This document shows positions 43,334-55,052 of a DNA stretch of 64,000 nt, piece by piece. The notes beneath the pieces are model-generated. The model was not told the origin of the DNA, did not search any database, and saw nothing but the letters and a program-made list of their open reading frames with translations. Numbering within the stretch: position 1 is the first letter of the stretch; each line of letters begins with the position of its first letter. Origin of the DNA: Bathynomus jamesi (lineage: Eukaryota; Arthropoda; Malacostraca; Isopoda; Cirolanidae); assembly GCA_023014485.1 (NCBI GenBank), contig JAJOZX010005633.1:242501-306500 (forward strand). The letters are read 5' to 3'. The translations under genes were made by a program, and so were the position numbers.

Positions 43334-44233
43334 TCAACCCAAGGAGGTTTGTCAGTTTAAAATTAGCATTTTCAAGTTCATACATATATATCAAGTATAC
43401 TTTAAAGTTAAAGAAACATTTGCACAGATCCAGTCAACATGTCCTTTTCCTAATCTTCTTCTTGTGCCCTCGTTATTCTGCTTTCACGGTCAAGTACAAA
43501 AAAGTTGTATTTATATTTAAGTTATCTATATCAGAAAACATCTTGTAAACTTGTACGAGTATCAGATCACTTATGAGCCATCTTCTTTCAAACGAAAACA
43601 TACCCAATTCTCTCAGCCTATCACTATAATCCAGTCTTCTCATCCTGAAAATAAGTCCAGTTGCCCTACGTTATACACTCTGCAGGAATTCATTATCCTG
43701 CCTAATGGTGGCCATGACTGTATACAATATTCTAAATGAGGCCTAACACAGGAATTATACAACTTATGGATAACCTATCTACTTTTATGAGTAACATTTC
43801 TATTTATAATTGTTAACATTAAATTAGCTTTGTTCCTAGCCTCTATACACTGTTTTCAGAATTTAAAGTTGTTACGGATTGTTATGCCTAAGTCTCCTCC
43901 TTCATCTACATCTTCCAACCAATTTCCACCCATCTCATAACCAAACTCACTATTATTCCCCCTCCTCCCCCCACATGAAGTACCTTACACTTTTGATAAT
44001 TAAATTTTACCTGCCACTTCTCTGCCCATGTTATCAGTTATCTAGAGCTTTGAACAATTTATAAATTCCTTCTATATTTCTGACTGCAGTATAGCCATTT
44101 TGGTATCATCAGCAAACTTTGAAGTATTACTGTTAATTCCTACGTCAGAATCATTTACTGTAAATAAATAACAACAGCAACGGTCCCAACAATGAACCCT
44201 GAGGAACCCCCACTTTCACATCTGCTTTCTATT
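43334..44233 (-). pseudogene. CR1/L2-like LINE, RT catalytic part and thumb (left half of a split copy)
   Basis: From 44233 on the minus strand: KADVKVGVPQGSLLGPLL, then NSNTSKFADDTKMA (intact catalytic box), a connection segment with WAEKWQ-like residues, and a thumb with RPHLEYCIQSW-like residues near 43735. Frames shift often. The sequence resumes on the other side of BEL-1 at 59640, and its 3' end lies beyond the hAT-like element at 41415. Confidence 0.75.
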
Positions 44234-44829
44234 TGTTATTTTTTATTTATTGGGTTCAGAATCCCAGCTGAGCCGTGAACGGCCAAGCTCTGAAGGGCCA
44301 GTTCAACCTAAAGCCCAAGTTAAGCTAGACTAAAAACTTACGGACTTGAAGGTCCTATTAGGTCCTACCTCAGGGTTGCTGACTCGATGTGGGCCTACCT
44401 TAGGCCTCAGTTGCATAAAATTAAGATAAAAACAAAAGGGGCACTATTTATGGTCTTCTTTCTAAACCTTACAACAACAACACAACTTGCACCATTGCAC
44501 GATGCAACAATCTTGTATCTAAACAACTAAACTGAATTGCAAGAGAGCTCTCTATAAGACCACGCCCTGCAAGTGCCGCATTCAACAAACGAGTAGCAAG
44601 GACGCGTAGTGCCCCAAAATAATGATGCCACAAGAGTGCCCAAACAATGATGCCACAAGAGCCCAAAAATGGTAGCTCTAAATTAAGTGAATTTTTCACT
44701 AACCTTACAATTATGAGATGGATATTTTACACCTTAACTTAATATATACAAGCAATGCTGCATCAATCAGCATAGTCATCATATCGCATTGGGACAACAA
44801 TGGTTCTTCCTCTTCTAGATTTTCTAACA
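44234..44829 (-). repeat. BEL-1 3' LTR
   Basis: 596 bp, TGTTA...TAACA. The last coding frame of BEL-1 runs about 67 bp into it (to 44763). Confidence 0.92.
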
Positions 44830-45035
44830 CTCCCCACCGAAGAGGCATTGCTGTCATTACCTTCTGCAAATTTAGCCAAGCCTTCTCCATGAGACTGTAA
44901 CTCAAATGTTTCATCTTGACTATCCGTGTTTTTGCTGATTTCTAAAGCATAGAGTTTTTGTATAGGTCTCTTTAATTTTCCGCCTGAAGTCTTTACCAGT
45001 GCAGACCTAACTAAATTGTCTTTGCCAACAAACAA
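44763..45035 (-). pseudogene. BEL-1 pol C-terminal tail (DUF5641-type), frameshifted from the integrase frame
   Basis: FVGKDNLVRSALVKTSGGKL then KRPIQKLYALEI is the usual end of BEL/Pao pol, after the SH3-like integrase tail. A 70-residue acidic/basic extension follows. A one-base shift near 45040 separates it from the preceding 513-codon frame. The stop lies inside the 3' LTR. Confidence 0.8.
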
Positions 45036-45043
45036 CTTTTCAA

Positions 45044-46585
45044 TTATGCCAAGCTTCCAGCATTGCCTTGTCTTTCATCCCCAATCATTACCACTTCTCC
45101 CACCTTGATACAATTTGCATTGGAGCCCTTTACATTGCCTAATGGGTAATAATTGAGTTCTGGCAAGTATTCTATCTTCCACCTCCTCCATAACTGATCT
45201 TGTAGCTCTTCAAGGTACTTGAACCTTCTGGTTAACTCTTCTTGAGTGCTCTGGATAGGCTGTAAGTCTTCTGGCAAACTGGGGCTTGATGTTAATCGTT
45301 TACCACAAAGAAAATGATTTGGTGTCAATGGCTCTGCATCCTGCATACTGTTATAAACAAAGGTGATAGGCCTACTGTTCACCATTGCTTCTACTTCACA
45401 CACAACAGTGCAGAATTCTTCTTTGCTCAAATGAGCATTAGCTAAAAGTTTCTTTAATGGACACTTTACACTTCTCGCTAGCCTTTCCCAAAATCCTCCC
45501 CACCATGGTGCTCTCTCAACAATAAACTCCCACTGTACCCCATGGTGTGAAAAGTAGGATTGGGATCCCTCCTCTTTTAGCAAGGCCCAAACTTCTTGGA
45601 GTTCCTTTGCAACCTTTTTGAAGGTTTTTGCATTATCCGATATGATTTTATTTGGGAAACCCCTTTTGTTCACAAACCCTTTAAAGGCCAAAAGAAATAC
45701 ATCACTACTTAAGTTGCTTACCAACTCCAAATGGATTGCTCTGGTGGTAGCACATGTGAAAAGACATATATAACCTTTGTTAGACTCCCTTTGCTCATAC
45801 ACATAGACTGGACCTGCGAAGTCTACTTCTACTACATCAAATGGGGCAGTATAGACACACCGTTCTCTTGGAAGTGGAGCCACCTTTTCATAATAAGGCT
45901 TTGCACTCCAACGCTTGCAAACCACACATTTATGCAAGACCTTTTTTACTACTTGTCTAATTTTGGGAATCCAAAACTGTTGTCTGATCTCTATCACTTC
46001 TCTAACTCCAGCATGTAACAACTTATGATGAGTATCCAGGATCAAAAGTTCCACAAAGTGACCCCCAGAAGGTAGCAAAATTGGCTGTCTTTTCTCCTCT
46101 GGAAGCCCAGAAAACTGTAGTCTACCTCCTACTCTCAATAAATCCTGATCCAAAAACACATCCAAACCCTTGAGAGCAGAATGTGTTGGTAGAACCTGTA
46201 ATGGACGGCTGGTGAGCAATTCCCTCTCTTTACCAAATTTTTCCTTCTGCACATATACCACCCAGTATTGCCTGGCTTGCTGAATCGCCTTACTGTTCAG
46301 AATTCCTTCCCTTCTTGTTTCTCCCTTAATGTTGTTTGTAAATCTATATACCCATGCTGTCACTCTTAACAACCTTTTCAGACTGCTAATGTCCTCAAGC
46401 CTCAATATGGGGTCCTGCTGCATAACTTGACAACTGTTCACAGTGCATTTTCTCATTTCACTCACCCATTCTTCTTGAGCCTGGCATTCTCCTACAATAG
46501 GCTGATTAGAAGGCCAGTTTTCACTTCCAAGTTTTAGCCACTCTGGCCCATTCCACCATAAACTTGACTGTACAAGATCTTTCAC
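45044..46585 (-). pseudogene. BEL-1 integrase and RNase H end
   Basis: The frame is 513 codons. The RNase H/connection end gives DLVQSSLWWNGPEWLK. Integrase follows: a zinc-binding domain (HHKLLHAGVREVIEIRQQFW ... CVVCKRW), core Asp in VVEVDFAGPVYVY, second Asp in IISDNAKTFKKV, Glu in PWWGGFWERLARSVK, then YLPELNYYPLGNVKG and VGEVVMIGDER of the C-terminal domain. All integrase catalytic residues are intact, but both borders of the frame are shifted. The role is cDNA insertion into the host genome. Confidence 0.9.
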
Positions 46586-47558
46586 TGAAATTCCTCGTGT
46601 TGGTAAATCAGCTGGGTTTTGGGTGCCTGGACAATGCTTTCATTGCTTTGGATCTGTGTGTGCTTGAATTTGCTCCACCCTATTGGCAACAAATGGTTTC
46701 CATTTCCTTGCCTGGCTTCTTAACCAGCGCGAAACTATAGTGGAGTCTGTCCAATAATAGCTTGGAATTTCATAGAGGGCCAAAGACTTTTGCACTGTAA
46801 CTGCAGCCGACTAGCAATAACTGCACCCATCAATTCCAACCTTGGAATAAAAGCCTTTTCAAAGGTGCTACTCTGCTCTTTGCAGCAACCAACCTGCAAC
46901 TTACTTCCTCTTTGAGTGTGCCACTTATATAAATACAAGTTGCATAGGCTTCCTCACTTGCATCACAAAAGATGTGCAGCTCCAAATTGTCTGGACTATT
47001 GTTCAACTCTCCAAAGTACCATCTTGGGATTTCAATGTCTCCAAGATGTGCCAATTCTTTGCACCAATATTTCCACCTTACCACCATATGATCAGGTAAC
47101 TCTTGGTCCCAACCAAGTCCAATTTCCCAGAGGCTCTGAAACCAAATTTTTTACTTTATCACAAATGGAGCCAGGAATCCAAGAGGATCAAAGACCTTCG
47201 AAGTCAAACTAAGAGCTGTACGTTTTGTCCACCTTGTCTCATTCTCAGCCAGCTCTACTAAAGATTTCCCATTGAAGGTAAACAAATCCTCTCCTTGCTG
47301 CCAAACATGCCTAGCACCTTTGTGTCTGTTGCCCACAACTCCTTAATACCAGAATCCTCAATACTTTCTGCTGCATCAGGTACTACAGGACTGACTCATA
47401 AACTGTTGTAATTGAGAATGATTGGTCTGCCATTTTCTAAGCTCCATGCCAGCCTCCCTCATTATAGCCCTAGCCTCCCTGAATATCTGTTTAGCCATTT
47501 CTGTATTATCCATGGAACACAGCAAATCATCAACATAAAATTTTTCCTTATGTGTTCA
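46586..47558 (-). pseudogene. BEL-1 RT second half and RNase H, several frameshifts
   Basis: Read downward from the BEL-2 border: NFYVDDLLCSM (catalytic YVDD) at about 47545, AGMELRKWQTN, then WTKRTALSLTSKVFDPLGFL at 47151-47336. Next are LELHIFCDASEEAYATCIYI and LVAAKSRVAPLK (RNase H Asp) at 46830-47087, and FIPRLELMGAVIASRLQL at 46735-46938. A short bridge leads to the frame at 46585. At least three shifts break it. Confidence 0.85.
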
Positions 47559-47563
47559 ATAGT

Positions 47564-48238
47564 TATGGAAAACTGATGAGTGGGTAGTTGGGAGGTAACG
47601 AAAATGGTTCACTGAGTAGGTAGGTAGTTAATCTAACAATTATTAAATTCCTTTTATGTCAATAACTGGGTGGATGAAACCAATTGGTTGCTCACCAGAG
47701 TTATTCTCCACACTAGTATTTATATACTGTGTGAGAAGAGCGTGCTCGGTAATGGAGATACATTACCGCTCAACCAACCGAGGAAAAAACCACGACAACG
47801 CTGGTGGAAAAAGCCCCGCGAAGAGGAGAACAAAGGAGAACGAAAACGAAGAACGGGGCGAGAGGACGCACCAGCAAGTACGCTCTAGACAATTACACAA
47901 CCGGAGTTTGGAGACTCCAATAACTAACAGTAAGTGACTAATTGAGTTTTTAACCCAGTAAGTTAATCACATTAAATTAAGCTGGGTCAGACAAGTTAGG
48001 CCTACATTGTGGCCTAAGACCCAGCATCAACTCATAGCTTAACAAAGGTGAAGGTAGATTGCCCTAACCTAATTGGTGAGGAATCCTACTGTGGACCTCA
48101 ATTTATCTGCCCGCTCTGGACCATTTCCGGAATCTCTAGGCTGACCCCTCTAGGCTAGACTTGATCTACTCTATAGTTAGACTGGAGATATAAGGGGTGG
48201 GTTAATTGTGGACCAATTCATACAGAGCATTTTTCGCA
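47564..48238 (+). repeat. BEL-2 5' LTR
   Basis: Begins TATGGAAAACTG, ends TTTTTCGCA. A 93-codon open frame in it (47656-47937) is repeated in the other LTR, but it is simply LTR sequence. Confidence 0.95.
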
Positions 48239-48573
48239 TTGGTGGCCCGTGTGGGGAATTTACAAACCTTAACCTTACTTAACAAAAATTGCAGAATTAG
48301 GCTAAATGGTCTAGCCTAAGCCTAGCCTAAGCCTAAGCCTAAGCCTAACCTAATCAGCCTAATTAGGTCTACAACCTAGGGCCTAACTAGGAAACATTTA
48401 CATTTAAGGAGTCTCATTCTCTTATAAGCTTAGACCTGAGTGACACATAAGTACTTGGTGGGGATTAAACCAAATTTAAACTTGACTGTTTTGTCTGTTC
48501 TCTCTCTTCTCTGGTAATTTCTTCTTGTCCTCTATTTCATTACGATCCCCAGTTAAACAATTTTGACTTAGAC
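48239..48573 (+). promoter_or_regulatory. BEL-2 primer-binding site and leader
   Basis: TTGGTGGCCCGTGTGGGGAA directly follows the LTR. Its TGG fits the complement of a tRNA CCA end, as expected for a minus-strand primer site. I cannot name the tRNA. The rest is untranslated leader with AAGCCTAAGCCTAAGCC-type repeats (about 48315-48350). Confidence 0.6.
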
Positions 48574-50537
48574 ATGGACAGTGCGGAATTGAAAAAGTTA
48601 AAAAAGAAAAGGGGGGCAAAGTTGGGAGCTGTTACAAAGGCTGTGAACACTTTTAACAATATTACACAACCAGGTAAGGAAAATATAGAGAGTGTAATTC
48701 TTAAATTGGAAACTAAAAGGAGGAAATAATAGCCATTAATGAGAGTATTTCAGAGTTAGTTGAATCCGAAATGGCTGAAGAACAATTGATAGACCTTTAC
48801 GCTGATGATGATGATCAGGTAATCTCAATTGAACAGCAAATAAGGAGACTACGGTCTCGTTTGACTGACTTAACACCAAAAAAACCTAATTCTGATTTTA
48901 ATCAAAGTAGGGCTAACCTTCAACAAAATTTAAGTGGCATGCTAAATCCTGAGTCACAAGAATTGAGGGCTCAATTACCCATTTTGCTAGTACCAACATT
49001 TGAAGGGGACACGGTACAATTCCCATCTTTCATTGACAAATTTGAGAATTTAATAGGTAATAAACCTTATATTTCAACTGTTGAAAAGTTTAGTTACTTA
49101 ACTAGTTCCCTTAAAGGCCCAGCCTATAACCTGATAGCCTATTTACCAGCCGTAGGGAATTCATATGAAGTAGCTATTGATCTTTTAAAACGTAATTACA
49201 TTAATAAAGATGAGATTGTATATGAATTATCTCAACAAATTTTTGAATTTGCACCCATAAAAGATAACCATAGTGATATGGAAAATTTTTATACAAAATT
49301 AGAAGCTATTATAGGACAACTGGTTAGCAATGAGATAGATATTAAAGCTTCATCTTGGATTATACAAAGCATAGTACTTAGGTGCCTTCCTTCGAGGGTT
49401 AAAGATATTTTAATTCTAAAGACGGGAGAAAATTATCCTAATTTAGAAAGTATAAGAAAACACTTCCCCAATATCCTAACTAATTACAAATTGAGAGATT
49501 TTCCAACACATAAGACCCAGACTATGGATAAACCAAAGACTGTTCCCAGAGACCAACTAGCTACAGCCAAACAGACAAAACTTGATACTGTAGAATCAAA
49601 TGTGACCAACTATAATACACGAACACCTACATTACAGAACTTTAATGTAACTGCTGCCTCAACTTACACACCACATTGCAAATTTTGTGCAAGTAATGAA
49701 CACAGTAGTACTGGGTGTGACAAATATTCAGACTTTAACCAAAGGGCTAAAAGATGTGAACAGTTGAACCTGTGTAAAAAGTGTACTGGCCAGGGACATT
49801 ATAAGAAAGACTGTAAATCTAGGTTAAGATTCAAGTGTAAGTTTTGTAAAAGTTTACGACATGTCTCATCAATGTGTGATTCACCAAAGTGTCCAAACAA
49901 TAGTACTCAAACTCAAAAGATACCTCCCCCAAACAAAGGTAACAAAGAAAATGCCACTTTCATGGGACATTCTGCTTGTTCAAACAATGTAACAAGAAAC
50001 ACTGAGATTCTTTTACCAACTATTACTTTGGACTTAGTGAATAGTGAGGGTAGTACCACTCCAGTGAGATGTCTTATAGACTGTTGTTCTCAACAAACAT
50101 TTGTTTCAAAAAATGTAGTTAATAAATTGGGTTTGACACCAAACCCGAATGAACAAAACCTCAATATTGCATCCTTTGTTAAGGATAACTCGGACAAAAA
50201 TAGCTATAAGACAATTGACCTGGAACTACATTTAGAAAGTAAATTCAAGAAAATTGAAGCAGTTATTATTTCTAAAGTAGGACAAAACAAACTGGTTATA
50301 CCCAAACTAGAACAAACCATAAATCATTTGGGAAAACACTACAAAATAGCTGATAGACATATCACTAACAACACAGTAGCTAACATTGAAATGCTAATAG
50401 GGGCAGATTATATTAATCTTATTCATAAGGGCATAGTAGAGATAGGTAATGGTATAGCTATTCAGACTCCATCAGGGATAGCCCCTTTGGGTGACCTATC
50501 AGAATACAACCTAGACCTAAACCAAAACAGTTCATGA
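48574..50537 (+). pseudogene. BEL-2 gag-protease, frameshifted near its N terminus
   Basis: The natural start is probably ATG at 48574 (MDSAELKKLKKKRGAKLGAV, like BEL-1 gag). A shift near 48715 moves to the long frame 48771-50537 (588 codons). That frame holds a DUF1759-type gag region (about residues 65-230: FEGDTVQFPSFIDKFENLI), zinc knuckles (CKFCASNEHSSTGC, CKKCTGQGHYKKDC) and a DUF1758-type retropepsin (about 430). The protease motif reads LIDCCSQQTF where D-S-G is usual. It ends after MLIGADYI and a TGA. Confidence 0.88.
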
Positions 50538-50549
50538 CCAACAAATACT

Positions 50550-53279
50550 ATGTGCCTCAACTCAGTCCTACATAACACCTGTAAGAATAGCAACACTTTG
50601 AATAATATTATCTCAACTGAGAACATTAATTCATCATTATCAAATGAAACTTTGGATGAGGCAATTCAAACTTTATGGTTGCTAGAATCTGTGGGTATAC
50701 ATGACACAAATCAAACTTCAGAAGATCAGTTAATGGTAGAAAGATTTGAAGACACCATTCAGTGCAAAGACAATAGTTATTTTGTTGAGTTACCTTGGAA
50801 AATAAATTGTCCAACTTTAAAAGACAATCTCAAAGTAGCTAAAGGACATTTATATAAAGTAATGAAAAAACTCAAACAAGATAATAATATTCCATCATAT
50901 AATGATGTCTTCAAAGAACAGCTACAGAAAGGCTTCATTGAAGAAGTAACAGATAACCCTTTTAAAAAAGATGGTTGTCATTATTTAACCCACAGGGGGG
51001 TCTATCGACAAGATGCCCCAACAACAAAACTCAGAGTAGTATATAACTGTAGCCTCAAAGACAGTGATAAACACAGTTTGAATGATTGCTTGATTGAGGG
51101 TCCTAATCTCATTTCTGACCTTGTGAAGATCTTACTGAGGTTCAGGTTAGACAAATATGCCGTACAAAGTGACATTTCAAAGGCATTTTTGAGAATAAAT
51201 CTTAAAAATGAATATGATAAGAACCAACTTAGGTTCTTATGGTTCAAGGATCCATTTGATTTGAATAAAGGGTTCATAACCTATAGATTTAATGTTGTGT
51301 TGTTTGGAGCCAATTGCTCACCTAGCCTATTAGCATTGACAATTGGACATCATTTGAACCAGTTTAATAACTCTTTAACATTAAACTTCCTTAAGGAACA
51401 TTTTTACGTAGACAATCTAATAGACTCAACAGCAACAAAATCTGAATTATCTGAAGTCTATGAACACTCTCAAAACATTATGCAACAAGGTAACTTTGAA
51501 CTTAGAGAGTGGATTTCAAATGATGAGGATTTAAACAAAAAGATTTTAAAGGATAATAATGGTCTTACTGAGCCATCAGACAGAGTTAAAACTTTAGGTA
51601 TGAACTGGTATTTGGATGCAACTTCTAACAGTCATGATTCAATCTGTACTAAAGGTTTTAAACTTGATGAGGAAGCAAATACTAAAAGACAAATATTATC
51701 AGAGGCTTCCAAAATTTTTGATCCCATGGGTCTATTCCTGCCTTCAACAATAAAATCAAAGATTCTCCTCCAAGAAATTTGGAGGACAAATGTTGGGTGG
51801 GATGATCCAATAACAAATGAAAATCAAAAATCTTGGAAGAAGTTAGCTGCTGATTTAACAAAAGTGCAGAACATTAAAATTCAAAGGTGCTGTGGGTTTA
51901 GGGATAAGCCCCAGAGACTTCATGTGTTTGCTGATGCAAGCACACAAGCTTATGGGTGCTGTGCGTATCTTGTAAGCCCTACAGAAAGTCATCTAATTTA
52001 TGCAAAAGGGAAAGTTGCACCTCTCAAACCTACCCGAACCATACCTCAATTGGAACTATTGGCTGCTACATCAGCCATTAAAACCATTTCATTGCTTAAG
52101 GATGCTTACTATGATGTGTACTTAACTCATATCCACGTCTGGCTTGACAGTCAGATTTGTCTTGCCTGGATACGGAATGATAGCATTAATAGTAAGAATA
52201 TCTTTGTAAGAAATAGGCTAAAAGAAATAGCTGACGCTAATGAAAGCCTACAAGTAAACTTTCACTATGTTCCAACTAAACAGAATCCAGCAGACTTTCT
52301 GACCAGAGGTTTATCCTACAAGTTGTTGAAGTCAAACAAAACTTGGTTTATGGGACCTAAGTGGCTCTGTAATACAGACCAATGGCCTGTGGAACAAGTT
52401 AACTTGACATTAAATTTAATCTTTTCAAATGAAAAGGTTGAACCAATCACTAATTATGAACAGTATTCTGATTTCAACAAACTTGTCAGGGTTACAGCCT
52501 ACTGTTTGAGGTTTGCTCACAACTGTTTAGCTACAATTAACAAACAGCTAAATAAAAATAATCATAATTATACAGAAGTTGCAACCAAATACTGGATAGG
52601 CCATGCACAACAAAAAGAGTACAATAAAGAGTTAGAATTCTTAACTAATGGGAAACAAACAAAAGAACCTGTACCATCAGTAGTTGTGGATCTAAACTTG
52701 TTCAGAGATGAGGAAGGCCTTCTAAGGTGTAAAGGGAGATTAGACAAATCAAAACTGTCATACAAAAGCAAACATCCAATCCTTTTACCTAGATTTAGCT
52801 ATTTGACAACATTAATCATCAGAAAAACACACAATGATGTATATCATATGGGGGTACCACAGACACTAACTACATTAAGAAAAACTTATTGGATACCCAA
52901 GGGAAGGATCACTGTTAAAACAGTCCTGAGTGAGTGTGTCACATGTAGGCGTATTCATGCTAGGCCCTATAGGAAACCAAATCCTCCTGCTTTGCCAGAG
53001 GAGAGAGTTACTCTCAACAGACCCTTTGAGACTGTAGGCATTGACTATACAGGAGCATTGACTGTAGGGGTGGGTGACACTGAACAAAAAATGTACATTG
53101 TACTGTTTACATGTGCTGCCTCACGAGCTGTTTATTTGGATGTTGTGGAGGACCTTACAGCAGAATCTTTTGTTGCTGTCTTTAAGAGATTCTGTGCACG
53201 ACATTCAGTACCAAGACAGTTTGGACTGACAATGCTACATATTTCAAAGCTGGTGAACAAGTCATCCACGACTTGTTAA
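50550..53279 (+). pseudogene. BEL-2 pol: RT, RNase H, integrase N-terminal half
   Basis: 909 codons in the same frame as gag-protease, with only a TGA (50535-50537) between. RT: TTKLRVVYNCSLKDSDKHSL, QSDISKAFLRINL, NVVLFGANCSPSLL and HFYVDNLIDS (about residue 285; YVDN in place of YVDD). RNase H: LHVFADASTQAYGCCAYL, IPQLELLAATS and HVWLDSQICLAW. Integrase: THNDVYHMG...CVTCRRIHARP zinc domain and VGIDYTGALTVG (first Asp). One missing T near 53222 shifts the frame just before the second Asp (DNATYFKAG). Confidence 0.9.
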
Positions 53280-53536
53280 GCAATGAAATCACACAATTAT
53301 ATATACAAAATTCAAACATAAAGTGGAAGTATATTCCGGTTGCCTCTCCTTGGTATGGTTCTATCTGGGAGAGGAATATACAAACAGTAAAGAATTGCTT
53401 GAAGAAAGCAATTGGCAAAAAACAGATACACTTATTTGGGTTACTCACTCTCCTGGCTGAGATTGAGAACATCATTAACAATAGACCACTCACTTATGTG
53501 AGTGACAACATTAATGACCCGACCCGGAACCATTAA
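53224..53536 (+). pseudogene. BEL-2 integrase core, second part
   Basis: This frame carries DNATYFKAGEQVIHDLL (second catalytic Asp), IPVASPWYGSIWERNIQTVK (catalytic Glu) and ENIINNRPLTYVSDNIND. It ends where a 5 bp tandem duplication (GACCC GACCC, about 53517-53526) breaks the PEPLTPNHL motif. Confidence 0.85.
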
Positions 53537-54087
53537 CTCCAAATCATTTGATTCGGGGAGAACAAGTTAGTCTCCTGCCGGACTACAATATAGACTCTTC
53601 AGAAGACCCAAACTGGACTCAACGACATAATGAACTCCAAACTAAGTTACAACATTTAACTAGAGTTAAAGCTCATTTCATTAAACAGTGGAAAACTGAG
53701 TACTTGATGGGTCTAAGGGAGAGACATAAACAAATGACTAAGAAGGATTGGTCTGACACAATTAAGGTAGGGGACCTTGTTCTCATACATGACAGTACTC
53801 CAAGACAATACTGGCCTCTGGCTAGAGTTTCAGAACTCAGACCAGGGGAAGACGGGGTAACAAGAGTGGTCAAATTAAGGACTTCAACGGGTGACACAAC
53901 AAGAGACATTTCTCTTTTGTACCCTTTAGAGTCTGGACCCAAAACAATGGACTTTGGAGAACCTTCTCCACTGACAGTAACAACTGGAGACACTGAACTT
54001 CCAGTAACTATTCCTTTGACAGTAGGAGTGGTAACGCATCCTACTACAACATTGACAGACACAAGACCTCAGCGACAAACGCATTAA
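53527..54087 (+). pseudogene. BEL-2 pol C-terminal tail
   Basis: LTPNHLIRGEQ continues in the new frame to NWTQRHNELQTKLQHL and WKTEYLMGLRERHKQM. Then come VGDLVLIHDSTPRQYWPLAR and VTRVVKLRTSTGDTTRDISL-LYPLE, the SH3-like/DUF5641 end of BEL/Pao pol. The stop is at 54085-54087. Confidence 0.88.
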
Positions 54088-54372
54088 AGGCGCGACTATT
54101 TTTACAACAAAAAATAGATGCTGGGGAATTGTAATTTTATCTTCTAACTTTCATTTTTTCTTTTCTTATGGTAAAGACCATAGACAGTTTCATCCTATGG
54201 ATGTATATTTTCTCTTCTAATTAAATGCTACACCTTCTCCATGAGAAGGTGAGGATAGGCACTGTTAATCAGATTAACAGGCATTTACAGTTAAATAGTT
54301 AGCTAGTCTACACTCAGACATAAAAATTGGTGACAATGACACCAAAATTTTTATCTCCCGGGGCCCCCAGTA
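54088..54372 (+). other. BEL-2 3' UTR with GC-rich end before the LTR
   Basis: A hairpin CCTTCTCCATGAGAAGG lies near 54234. The last bases before the 3' LTR are CTCCCGGGGCCCCCAGTA, in the position of the plus-strand primer but not purine-pure. Confidence 0.6.
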
Positions 54373-55047
54373 TATGGAAAACTGATGAGTGGGTAGTTGG
54401 GAGGTAACGAAAATGGTTCACTGAGTAGGTAGGTAGTTAATCTAACAATTATTAAATTCCTTTTATGTCAATAACTGGGTGGATGAAACCAATTGGTTGC
54501 TCACCAGAGTTATTCTCCACACTAGTATTTATATACTGTGTGAGAAGAGCGTGCTCGGTAATGGAGATACATTACCGCTCAACCAACCGAGGAAAAAACC
54601 ACGACAACGCTGGTGGAAAAAGCCCCGCGAAGAGGAGAACAAAGGAGAACGAAAACGAAGAACGGGGCGAGAGGACGCACCAGCAAGTACGCTCTAGACA
54701 ATTACACAACCGGAGTGTGGAGACTCCAATAACTAACAGTAAGTGACTAATTGAGTTTTTACCCAGTAAGTTAATCACATTAAATTAAGCTGGGTCAGAC
54801 AAGTTAGGCCTACATTGTGGCCTAAGACCCAGCATCAACTCATAGCTTAACAAAGGTGAAGGTAGATTGCCCTAACCTAAATTGGTGAGGAATCCTACTG
54901 TGGACCTCAATTTATCTGCCCGCTCTGGACCATTTCCGGAATCTCTAGGCTGACCCCTCTAGGCTAGACTTGATCTACTCTATAGTTAGACTGGAGATAT
55001 AAGGGGTGGGTTAATTGTGGACCAATTCATACAGAGCATTTTTCGCA
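54373..55047 (+). repeat. BEL-2 3' LTR
   Basis: Same length as the 5' LTR. Differences seen: G for T at about 54714, one fewer A near 54760, one more A near 54881. Confidence 0.95.
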
Positions 55048-55052
55048 ATAGT

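Larger units (their letters stand above)
47564..55047 (+). mobile_element. BEL-2: young BEL/Pao LTR retrotransposon inserted into BEL-1
   Basis: Both LTRs are 675 bp (47564-48238 and 54373-55047), and ATAGT is duplicated at 47559-47563 and 55048-55052. The insertion splits the RT gene of BEL-1 between its VLFGLSSSPF and YVDD motifs. Internal order is leader, gag-protease, pol (RT, RNase H, integrase), DUF5641-type tail and 3' UTR. LTR comparison by eye shows one substitution and two single-base indels. Four coding lesions are present. Confidence 0.95.

Noticed and set aside
47656..47937. 93-codon frame conserved in both BEL-2 LTRs (also 54465-54746)
   Set aside because: Conservation is explained by LTR identity. 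No domain or start context supports a protein.
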